This document shows positions 15,422 to 22,242 of a stretch of DNA of 42,089 nt, one piece after another. The notes under the pieces were generated by a model. The model searched no databases and was not told where the DNA came from. It saw only the letters and a program-made list of their open reading frames with translations. This DNA comes from Anaerolineae bacterium (GTDB lineage Bacteria > Chloroflexota > Anaerolineae > Promineifilales > Promineifilaceae), in contig JADLAX010000025.1 of the NCBI GenBank assembly GCA_020848035.1, forward strand, positions 1 through 42,089. Direction: 5' to 3'. The stretch's first letter is position 1; each line of letters starts with the position of its first letter. The translations under genes were made by a program, and so were the position numbers.

Positions 15422-16246
15422 ATGGATGGAAAAGTTTGTATTGTAACGGGCGCCAACGCGGGGATTGGCAAGGCAACGGCCGTTGGCCTGGCCCAGCGCG
15501 GCGCGACGGTGGTGATGGTGTGCCGCAGCGCGGAGCGGGGTCGGCTGGCCCGACAGGAAATTATCGACCGGTCAGGCAGCCAGGCCGTTCACCTGCTGCT
15601 GGCAGACCTGGCCGCCCAGAACGACATTCGCCAGCTGGCGCAAACGCTGCTGGACCAATTTCCCCAAATTCATGTGCTAATCAACAATGCGGCCGTCATT
15701 CCGCTGCGGCGCAGCGTGTCGGTAGATGACGTGGAATTGCAGCTGGCGGTTAACCACCTGGCCCCCTTTTTGCTGACCAACCTGCTGCTGGATCGGCTCC
15801 AGGCGTCGGCTCCGGCGCGGGTGATTACCGTTTCTTCCGGCGTACATCGCGGCGCAACGATCAACTTCGACGATTTGCAGAGCGAGCGGCGTTATCACCA
15901 CACGAACGTCTACTCGATGACCAAGCTGATGAACGTGTTGTTCACCCGGGAGCTGGCGCGGCGGCTGCAGGGCAGCGGCGTGACGGCTTATTCGCTGCAT
16001 CCCGGTGTGCCCGCCACCAAGCTGAGCGCCCACTACGCGGGCCGCGAAGGGCACGAGCGGGCCAGCTTCCCTGAGCTGATGGACGCAGCGCAAACCTCTA
16101 TCTATCTGGCCACCGCGCCGGACATTGAGCATTTAAGCGGCGACTATTTTGCCAACAGCCGGGTACAGGAGAATACGGCCGTTGCCAACGACCCTACCCT
16201 CGCCCAAAAACTGTGGCAAGTCAGCGTCCAGCTGACAAATCTATAA
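15422..16246 (+). CDS. SDR, retinol-dehydrogenase-like
   Basis: A 274-residue classical SDR. NADP-binding TGANAGIG (9-16), NNAA (88-91), catalytic Ser in TVSSG (136-140) and YSMTK (Tyr164, Lys168) are all intact. The length and the sequence after the active site (LHPGVPATKL) match the retinol dehydrogenase / protochlorophyllide-reductase-like group, which in bacteria acts on lipophilic alcohols or aldehydes of unknown identity. ATG at 15422 is preferred over TTG at 15416. It is followed by a word-repeat hairpin and an acyl-CoA dehydrogenase. Confidence 0.88.
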   Translation: MDGKVCIVTGANAGIGKATAVGLAQRGATVVMVCRSAERGRLARQEIIDRSGSQAVHLLLADLAAQNDIRQLAQTLLDQFPQIHVLINNAAVIPLRRSVSVDDVELQLAVNHLAPFLLTNLLLDRLQASAPARVITVSSGVHRGATINFDDLQSERRYHHTNVYSMTKLMNVLFTRELARRLQGSGVTAYSLHPGVPATKLSAHYAGREGHERASFPELMDAAQTSIYLATAPDIEHLSGDYFANSRVQENTAVANDPTLAQKLWQVSVQLTNL

Positions 16247-16249
16247 AAC

Positions 16250-16309
16250 ATCCACAGATGGCACAGATTGGCTTATCAAAAATCTGTGTCATTTGTGAAA
16301 TCTGTGGAT
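16250..16309. repeat. Word-repeat hairpin (CACAGATT / AATCTGTG)
   Basis: ATCCACAGATGGCACAGATT (16250-16269) pairs with AATCTGTGTCATTTGTGAAA and TCTGTGGAT (16281-16309). The same words appear at 18774-18800 and 32621-32647. Confidence 0.85.
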
Positions 16310-16329
16310 ATTTTCAGGAGGAGTCCATC

Positions 16330-17472
16330 ATGAAGCGCACTATTTTTGACGACGAGCACACCATGTTTCGTGACGCCGTGCGCCGCTTTGTGCAAAATGA
16401 AATTGTGCCCTACCACGAGCAGTGGGAACACGAGGGCATCGTGCCGCGGGCGCTGTGGCTGAAGGCGGGTGAGCTGGGCTTTTTGTGCATGGATGCGCCG
16501 GAGGCGTATGGCGGCCTGGAAATCAAGGATTTCCGCTACAACGCCATCGTCACGGAGGAATTGACCCGCGCCGGGGCGTCGGGCGTGGGTTTTGGCCTGC
16601 ACAACGATGTGAACATGCCGTACTTCCTCAAGTACACCACCGACGAACAAAAGCAGCGCTGGCTGCCTAAGATGATTTCCGGCGAGATGATTACGGCGAT
16701 TGCCATGACGGAACCGGGCGCGGGCAGTGATTTGCAGGGGGTGCGGACAACGGCCGTTCGCCACCACGATCATTACATTGTCAACGGCCAGAAAACATTT
16801 ATCACCAACGGCATCAACAGCGACGCGGTCATCACCGTGGTCAAAACCAACCCAGATAAGGGGCACAAGGGGATCAGCCTGCTGGTCATTGAGCGCGGCA
16901 TGGACGGGTTTGAACGCGGCCGTAACCTGGAGAAAATCGGTCTGAAGGCGCAAGATACGGCCGAACTCTTCTTCAACAACGTCAAGGTGCCGGTAGAAAA
17001 CCTGATGGGCGAAGAGGGCAACGGCTTTTACTACCTGATGGGCTCGCTGCCGCAGGAGCGGCTGTCGGTGGCGGTGATTGCCGTGGCGGCGTGTGAAGCC
17101 GCCCTGGAGATGACGATCCGCTACTGCCAGGAGCGCACCGCCTTTGGCCAGCCCATCGGCAAGTTCCAGAACAGCCGCTTTAAGCTGGCCGAAATGAAGA
17201 CCGAGATTGAGATTGCCCGTGTTTTTGTCGACCGCTGCATCATGGAGCTGAATGCGGGCAACCTGACGGCCGAAGAAGCAGCCATGGCCAAGTGGTGGAC
17301 CACTGATTTGCAGGTGCGCGTCATGGACCAATGTTTGCAGCTGCACGGCGGCTACGGCTACATGCTGGAGTATCCCATTGCCAAATTTTACCTGGATGCC
17401 CGGGTCCAGCCGATTTATGCCGGGACCAACGAGGTGATGAAAGAGATAATCGGCCGTTCGTTGGGGTTTTAA
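16330..17472 (+). CDS. Acyl-CoA dehydrogenase, long-chain (LCAD/IVD) type
   Basis: A 380-residue acyl-CoA dehydrogenase. FAD/substrate segment AMTEPGAGSDLQG (125-137), CQERTAFGQPIGKFQ (266-280), QLHGGYGYMLEYPIAK (337-352), and RVQPIYAGTNEVMKEIIGR (358-376). The medium-chain catalytic Glu position is Ala364; instead Glu243 in LPQERL occupies the alternative catalytic place used by long-chain and isovaleryl-CoA dehydrogenases. Start at 16330 has AGGAGG upstream; the longer frame would run through the repeat. It feeds electrons to ETF in beta-oxidation of long or branched acyl-CoAs. Confidence 0.93.
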   Translation: MKRTIFDDEHTMFRDAVRRFVQNEIVPYHEQWEHEGIVPRALWLKAGELGFLCMDAPEAYGGLEIKDFRYNAIVTEELTRAGASGVGFGLHNDVNMPYFLKYTTDEQKQRWLPKMISGEMITAIAMTEPGAGSDLQGVRTTAVRHHDHYIVNGQKTFITNGINSDAVITVVKTNPDKGHKGISLLVIERGMDGFERGRNLEKIGLKAQDTAELFFNNVKVPVENLMGEEGNGFYYLMGSLPQERLSVAVIAVAACEAALEMTIRYCQERTAFGQPIGKFQNSRFKLAEMKTEIEIARVFVDRCIMELNAGNLTAEEAAMAKWWTTDLQVRVMDQCLQLHGGYGYMLEYPIAKFYLDARVQPIYAGTNEVMKEIIGRSLGF

Positions 17473-17499
17473 CGAAAAATAGCAAAGGTTTGTGGAACA

Positions 17500-18543
17500 A
17501 TGACTAACAACAAGAAAAAGCGGTCTCGTATACTGCTAGATCAATATCATGGAATGTCCCTGTTTTCGAGTCGCCATGTGAGGGAATTAAGAAAAAATGG
17601 CTTTGATCTCTTGAGAGCAACGTCGCCATTGGACAAGAAAACATTGTCAGAGGCAGATGTATTAGTCATTTGGTTTACGCGTTACCATGAGAATATATTC
17701 GCTCGATTTACGTCAGAAGAAATTGATTTAATCCGCGAATATGTGGCAGGGGGAGGCTCAGCTTTCCTAATAGGCTTGGGTTGGGTCTGGACAGAATATG
17801 AAGATAGACCCGCAATTGATGACTATCCACTGAATCTTATTGCTGAACCGTTTGGGATTTTCTTTTCTCAAGCGGCTATAACGGACGTCGGTGGGGTTAG
17901 TTATGAGCAAGAGCCGATCGCCTTTCATAGACCCTTCTTTGCCACTCATCCAATTACTGAAAATGTTGAAAAAATCGGGGCTTCAGATTCTATTCCAGGC
18001 AGTTTGGTTGTAGAGGAGCCTGCGCTACCGGTTGTATGGGGTAATGACGAAACGTCAGATTCGGACGGATTCAAAAATCCAGTCATACTGGCTGTGAATG
18101 AGAATGCCGGTTCGGGTAGGGTTGTTTGTTTGCAACATGCACACTATGTTGAGCAGTTTGAGTTTGATAATTTTATTTTGTTACAAAATATTTTGAATTG
18201 GTTAGCCAGAAATGATGAAAGTGAGGCTGGTGTGCCTGGGAGAAGCCAATCTATCAATGTGCTGCCAGAACCAGATCAACCGGACAATGATTTGAATATG
18301 AAAACAGTGCTTGAACTGGGCCGTATGATTGATCAATACTTCAACGAATTTGAAGTTAAAACGCTTTGCATGGACCTGGAAATTGATCCCGAAAACTTGC
18401 CTCATGAGACGAAGGTACAAATGGCAATCGAGTTGGTTGCTTTTATGGATCGAAGAATGGAGGCAGACAGGTTGATACTGATTTTGCGAGAAAAACGACC
18501 GAATGTAAAAGAGTTCTCAGATGACTGGTTTAATAAAGAGTGA
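17500..18543 (+). CDS. Unknown protein with C-terminal effector-associated-domain-like module, probably foreign
   Basis: A 347-residue soluble protein in two parts. Residues about 10-240 look like a Rossmann/flavodoxin-like fold of the DUF4350 or GATase-like type: ILLDQYHGM, then ADVLVIWFTRYHENIF, IREYVAGGGSAFLIGLGWVW and GSGRVVCLQHAHYVE. Residues 267-347 form a helical module (LGRMIDQYFNEFEVKTLCMD, LEIDPENLPHETK, MAIELVAFMDRR) closely resembling the effector-associated/death-like adaptor domains of Chloroflexota and cyanobacterial conflict proteins. Two sampled 60-bp lines have about 40% GC, against near 57-60% for neighbours, and no ACGGCCGT occurs in it. Both suggest recent transfer. No partner with the same module is in the window. 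Function unknown; the adaptor call is by eye. Confidence 0.72.
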   Translation: MTNNKKKRSRILLDQYHGMSLFSSRHVRELRKNGFDLLRATSPLDKKTLSEADVLVIWFTRYHENIFARFTSEEIDLIREYVAGGGSAFLIGLGWVWTEYEDRPAIDDYPLNLIAEPFGIFFSQAAITDVGGVSYEQEPIAFHRPFFATHPITENVEKIGASDSIPGSLVVEEPALPVVWGNDETSDSDGFKNPVILAVNENAGSGRVVCLQHAHYVEQFEFDNFILLQNILNWLARNDESEAGVPGRSQSINVLPEPDQPDNDLNMKTVLELGRMIDQYFNEFEVKTLCMDLEIDPENLPHETKVQMAIELVAFMDRRMEADRLILILREKRPNVKEFSDDWFNKE

Positions 18544-18843
18544 ACGGCTGGTGCTACGGCCGTTTCACCCCCACCACCTTACCGATTTGCCCAAAATGGT
18601 CCGCGCCGATCGGGTACGCCTGTTTGAGCCTGAAGCGGCAGGTTTGGTACAATCGGAAGCCGAACTTTAAGTCAGTTCCGCCAAACTGGAAATGGGGCCG
18701 TGTGTGAGATACGGCCGTTTCCCAATCCATCAACGAATCTACCTGAAAAGGTTGCGCAGAGGCGCAAGCCAACAATCTGTGTCATCTGTGAAATCTGTGG
18801 TTTTCTTCGGTAGAGCCATCATTTAACAAGGACAAAGCACGTT
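18544..18843. other. 300-bp gap with no convincing gene
   Basis: Contains two ACGGCCGT octamers (about 18555 and 18712), a short palindromic stretch GTTGCGCAGAGGCGCAAGCC, and half of a CACAGATT word repeat. A 73-codon frame on the minus strand (18554-18775) has no recognisable domain. It may be remnant DNA flanking the foreign gene to its left. Confidence 0.5.
18774..18800. repeat. One-armed AATCTGTG word repeat
   Basis: AATCTGTGTCATCTGTGAAA then TCTGTGG, nearly identical to the right arm at 16281-16309 but without the complementary left arm. A solitary arm suggests that arms move or are lost independently. Confidence 0.75.
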
Positions 18844-19731
18844 ATGAAAGGCATCATCCTGTCGGGTGGCAGTGGGACACGCCTGTACCCGCTCACCATT
18901 TCGCTCTCCAAGCAAATTCTCCCCCTCTTCAACAAACCGATGATTTACTACCCGCTCTCGGTCTTTATGCTCGCCGATATCCGGGAAATCCTCATTATCT
19001 CCACGCCGCACCACATTGCCCTGTACCGGGAGCTGTTTGGTGATGGCTCTCGCCTGGGCCTCAAAATTGAGTATGCCGTCCAGCCCGAGCCGCGCGGCAT
19101 TGCCCAGGCCTTTGTCATCGGCGAAGAGTTCATCAACGGCGAACCCTGCGCCCTCATTTTGGGCGACAACTTCCTCTACGGCCCTGGCCTATCGGGGATT
19201 TTGCAGAATGCGGGTAAGCTGACCGATGGCGGGCTGGTTTTTGCCTACTACGTGCGCGACCCCGAGCGGTACGGTGTGGTGGAGTTCGACAAGACATTCA
19301 AGGCGATCAGCATCGAGGAAAAGCCAGCGCAGCCAAAATCGAACTACGCGGTGACGGGCCTTTACTTCTACGACAAAGAGGTGGTGGAGATTGCCAAAAA
19401 CCTCAAGCCATCGGCCCGGCATGAGTATGAGATTACCGACGTCAACAACGAATACCTCCAGCGGGGCAAGCTGAACGTACAGCTGTTGGGGCGCGGCTAC
19501 GCCTGGATGGATACGGGCACGCACGACAGCCTGCTGGAAGCCAGCAACTACGTGCAAACGATCGAGCATCGGCAGGGATTGAAGATTGGCTGCGTCGAGG
19601 AGATCGCCTACCGCAAAGGGTATATTGGCGCCAAGGAACTGCTCGATATCGCTTCAGTCTCCAAGGACAATGAGTACTGCGTCTACCTGCGCTGGCTGGC
19701 AGAGCGCCCCCGCGAGGCAACCAACTTATGA
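18844..19731 (+). CDS. rfbA: Glucose-1-phosphate thymidylyltransferase
   Basis: A 295-residue RmlA/RfbA. The nucleotidyl-transfer signature [16 protein letters not shown] is at 3-18, followed by [17 protein letters not shown] (22-38). GDN (residue about 110) binds the metal, EEKP (158-161 region) contacts the sugar phosphate, and [12 protein letters not shown] lies near 222-233. Full length for the family. It makes dTDP-glucose for dTDP-rhamnose and related surface sugars. The rfbB/C/D genes are not in the window. Start has AAGGA about ten bases upstream. Its stop overlaps the next start (ATGA), so the MazG-like protein is translationally coupled. Confidence 0.95.
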   Translation: MKGIILSGGSGTRLYPLTISLSKQILPLFNKPMIYYPLSVFMLADIREILIISTPHHIALYRELFGDGSRLGLKIEYAVQPEPRGIAQAFVIGEEFINGEPCALILGDNFLYGPGLSGILQNAGKLTDGGLVFAYYVRDPERYGVVEFDKTFKAISIEEKPAQPKSNYAVTGLYFYDKEVVEIAKNLKPSARHEYEITDVNNEYLQRGKLNVQLLGRGYAWMDTGTHDSLLEASNYVQTIEHRQGLKIGCVEEIAYRKGYIGAKELLDIASVSKDNEYCVYLRWLAERPREATNL

Positions 19732-20066
19732 GCGATGTCACCATCCGGCAAATGCAAAAGACCGTTGATGAATGGGTGCGGACGATTGGGGTGCGGTATT
19801 ACTCGGAGTTGACGAATACGGCCGTCCTCATGGAAGAAGTCGGTGAAGTGGCCCGCATCATGGCTCGGCAGTACGGTGACCAAAGCTTCAAAAAAAGCGA
19901 CGAAACGGTCAACCTGGCCGACGAACTGGCCGACGTGCTCTTTGTGCTGACCTGCATTGCCAACCAGACCGGGATTGATTTAACGGCCGCTTTCCACCAA
20001 AACATGGATAAAAAAACCACCCGCGACAAAGACCGCCATGCCAACAATCCCAAGCTGCAATCTTGA
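19728..20066 (+). CDS. MazG-like nucleotide pyrophosphohydrolase
   Basis: A 112-residue all-alpha NTP pyrophosphohydrolase. The metal-binding helices are [18 protein letters not shown] (the EExxE-type motif) and [17 protein letters not shown] (ExxD motif). The C-terminal part ([10 protein letters not shown]) is basic. It should hydrolyse a (d)NTP to NMP and pyrophosphate. Overlaps rfbA by four bases. Coupling to a thymidylyltransferase could control dTTP or clear pyrophosphate-linked products, which is inference. Confidence 0.9.
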   Translation: MSDVTIRQMQKTVDEWVRTIGVRYYSELTNTAVLMEEVGEVARIMARQYGDQSFKKSDETVNLADELADVLFVLTCIANQTGIDLTAAFHQNMDKKTTRDKDRHANNPKLQS

Positions 20067-20077
20067 GCGGGTTTTTC

Positions 20078-20137
20078 ATCAAAGATTTCGCAGATTGTAC
20101 AGATTTTTCAATCTTTTAAATCTGCGAAATCTTTGAT
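20078..20137. repeat. Perfect 19-bp word-repeat hairpin
   Basis: ATCAAAGATTTCGCAGATT (20078-20096) and its exact complement (20119-20137) with a 22-base AT-rich loop. It separates the MazG-like gene from the hydratase gene and probably ends the rfbA transcript. Confidence 0.88.
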
Positions 20138-20171
20138 TTATTCAAGAAATCAAAAGTTGGAGAAGTAGAAG

Positions 20172-21044
20172 ATGTCAATTGATTTGGAGAAGGTGCTGGG
20201 ACATGAATACAAACCAGCCGACTACGTCTACACCGAGCGGGATGTGAGCCTGTATGCCCTCTCAGTCGGGGCGGCGGCCGATCCGGTGGACCCGGAGGAG
20301 CTGAAGTTTGTCTACGAATTGAGCGGCGACTTCACGCCGCTGCCGACGATGGCGGTGGTATTTCCTTTTGTGCTGTTCTGGCAAATTACCCAGGTGCCGG
20401 GGCTGGAATTTAACCCAATGATGCTGCTGCACGGCGAGCAATATTTGGAACTGAAACGGCCGCTTCCCAACTCGGCCACCATTCACAATACCGCGAGGAT
20501 TACGGCCGTTTACGACAAAGGCAAAGGCGCGGTCCTCCTCACCGACACGATCAGCACCGACGGGCAGGGCAACGAAGTCGCCTTCAACCAATCCTCAATC
20601 TTCATTCGCGGACTTGGCGGCTTTGGCGGCGAGCGCGGCCCCTCCACCAGCGACGAAAACCTGCCACCCAACCGCCTGCCCGACGCCGTCCACACCCAGC
20701 AAACCCGCCCCGACCAGGCGCTGCTCTACCGCCTCAGCTCCGGTGACGGCAACCCGCTGCACGCCGATCCGCAGATGGCGGCGCTGGGCGGTTTCCGCCA
20801 GCCGATTTTGCACGGATTGTGCACCTTCGGCTTTGCCGGTCGCGCCGTTATGAAGCATTTTGCCAACAACGACCCCGCCCGCTTCAAGAGCATCAAGGTG
20901 CGCTTCAGCAAGCACGTCTTCCCCGGCGAAACCATCGTCACCGAAATGTGGCGCGAATCAGACACGCGCATTGTTTTCCAAAGCAAGGTGGCCGAGCGGG
21001 ATGAGGTGGTGCTGTCCAATTCGGCCGTCGAACTCCACCGTTAA
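20172..21044 (+). CDS. MaoC-type 2-enoyl-CoA hydratase 2
   Basis: A 290-residue double-hotdog protein like the hydratase-2 unit of peroxisomal multifunctional enzyme 2. The N-terminal hotdog is about 5-150. The C-terminal hotdog bears the hydratase-2 motif [18 protein letters not shown], then [14 protein letters not shown], with the Asp and His catalytic pair of R-specific hydratases. It hydrates trans-2-enoyl-CoA to (3R)-hydroxyacyl-CoA. GGAG precedes the ATG. It fits with the acyl-CoA dehydrogenases in the first 17 kb, although it stands alone here. Confidence 0.93.
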   Translation: MSIDLEKVLGHEYKPADYVYTERDVSLYALSVGAAADPVDPEELKFVYELSGDFTPLPTMAVVFPFVLFWQITQVPGLEFNPMMLLHGEQYLELKRPLPNSATIHNTARITAVYDKGKGAVLLTDTISTDGQGNEVAFNQSSIFIRGLGGFGGERGPSTSDENLPPNRLPDAVHTQQTRPDQALLYRLSSGDGNPLHADPQMAALGGFRQPILHGLCTFGFAGRAVMKHFANNDPARFKSIKVRFSKHVFPGETIVTEMWRESDTRIVFQSKVAERDEVVLSNSAVELHR

Positions 21045-21050
21045 TGATTT

Positions 21051-21124
21051 ACCGCAGAGACGCAGAGGCCGCGGAGTTTAATAAATGCGCGAAAAAATCT
21101 CTGCGCTCTCCGCGTCTCCGCGGT
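21051..21124. repeat. Word-repeat hairpin (ACCGCAGAGACGCAGAG)
   Basis: ACCGCAGAGACGCAGAGGCC with GCGGAG on the left, and CTCTGCGCTCTCCGCGTCTC with CGCGGT on the right. It lies between converging-in-time but same-strand genes and ends 20 bp before the next start. Confidence 0.82.
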
Positions 21125-21144
21125 TCAATTTCTGGAGTTAACAC

Positions 21145-22104
21145 ATGGGCAAGTTTGACCTCAAAACGATGAACATTACCCGCCTGGTTGGCGTCATCTT
21201 CCTCGTCCTGGCGCTGGTATTTGGCGTGTCGGGCTTCTTCAACCAGCATCCAGGGCGCATTACGTTTAGCGACGTGGTAGAAGATTTCTACGCCAACATC
21301 AGCTCAGAATTGTTCAGCATCGCCACCACCGTGCTGCTTATCGACTACCTCAACGAGCGGCGGGAGAGCCAGCGGCGCAAAGAGCTGCTCATCCGCGAAC
21401 TGGGCAGCGCCAGCAACGCCATCACCCTGCGCGCCGTCGCCGAGCTCAAGTCAGAGGGCTGGCTGGCGGACGGTTCGCTGCACGCCGCCAGCCTGGTCGA
21501 GGCCAACCTCAACAGCGCTGTGCTCAACGGGGCGTCGTTGGTGGGGGCCATTTTCGAGCGGGCGCAGCTCAACAAGGTCGATTTTCGGGAAGCAGACCTG
21601 ACCGGGGTGAGTTTTGAAGGGGCCAAACTGGAGGAGGCGGATCTGCGTGGGGCTAAGCTGGCCGACGCCCACTTTGCCCGCGCCGACCTGACCGGCGTCA
21701 AGCTCACCGGGCAGGATTTGCGCCAGGTCAACTTGTTTGGCGCGGAAATCAACATGGCCAACCTGGATGAAGTGAATTTGTCCGAAGCGAAGATCAACGG
21801 CCTGGATATGCGCGGTTCCAGCCTGCGCAAGGCGCAGTTGGCCAACGCCAAGCTCCATTTTGTGAATTTGCGCGGGGGCACGCTCAGCGAGGCCAACCTG
21901 GAAAAAGCCAATCTGAACGGGGCCAATCTCAACGGCGCGTTCCTGAACTGGACCAACCTACGCGGCGCTTACCTCTTCAATGCCGATCTCACCGGCGCGG
22001 ACCTCAGCGGTGCCGATATGACCCACGCCCGCGTGACGCCAGAGCAGCTGGCCACGGTGAAATCGTTGAAGAATGCAACTTTGCCGGATGGGACGAAGCA
22101 GTGA
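21145..22104 (+). CDS. Membrane-anchored pentapeptide-repeat protein
   Basis: A 319-residue protein. TM1 is about 11-31 (ITRLVGVIFLVLALVFGVSG) and a second hydrophobic segment, about 50-68, is followed by a charged region NERRESQRRKELLIRE. From about residue 117 to 300 it is a run of A(D/N)LXX pentapeptide repeats (EANLNSAVLNGASLVGAIFE and on), predicted as a right-handed quadrilateral beta-helix on the cytoplasmic or periplasmic side. No enzyme domain. GGAG lies eight bases before the ATG. Pentapeptide proteins can mimic DNA or act as scaffolds; no specific role can be given. The stop codon TGA abuts a word repeat. Confidence 0.88.
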   Translation: MGKFDLKTMNITRLVGVIFLVLALVFGVSGFFNQHPGRITFSDVVEDFYANISSELFSIATTVLLIDYLNERRESQRRKELLIRELGSASNAITLRAVAELKSEGWLADGSLHAASLVEANLNSAVLNGASLVGAIFERAQLNKVDFREADLTGVSFEGAKLEEADLRGAKLADAHFARADLTGVKLTGQDLRQVNLFGAEINMANLDEVNLSEAKINGLDMRGSSLRKAQLANAKLHFVNLRGGTLSEANLEKANLNGANLNGAFLNWTNLRGAYLFNADLTGADLSGADMTHARVTPEQLATVKSLKNATLPDGTKQ

Positions 22105-22240
22105 GGGGGGAGGGGTGAGGGATGAGGGATGAAGGGTGAGGGATGAGGGGTGAGGGGTGAGGGGAAGGTTTGAATACCAGTTTTTGTCACCTTGTCACCT
22201 TGTCACCTTGTCACTTTGTCACTTTGTCACTTTGTCACCC
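22104..22240. repeat. Composite word-repeat array (GAGGGATGAGG and GTCACCTT)
   Basis: A purine-rich array of GAGGGGTGAGG/GAGGGATGAGG words (22104-22165) followed by six GTCAC(C/T)TT words (22188-22240). It fills the gap between converging genes. Stop codons of both the pentapeptide gene and the peptidase are at its edges. Confidence 0.85.
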
Positions 22241-22242
22241 GT

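Noticed and set aside
18554..18775. 73-codon minus-strand frame in the 300-bp gap
   Set aside because: No domain, no Shine-Dalgarno, and it spans two ACGGCCGT octamers and a repeat edge. It may be a relic but cannot be supported as a gene.
22104..22240. Possible CRISPR array
   Set aside because: Words of 7-11 bp without unique spacers of constant length, and no cas genes. The same applies to 26065-26238 and 39074-39140.
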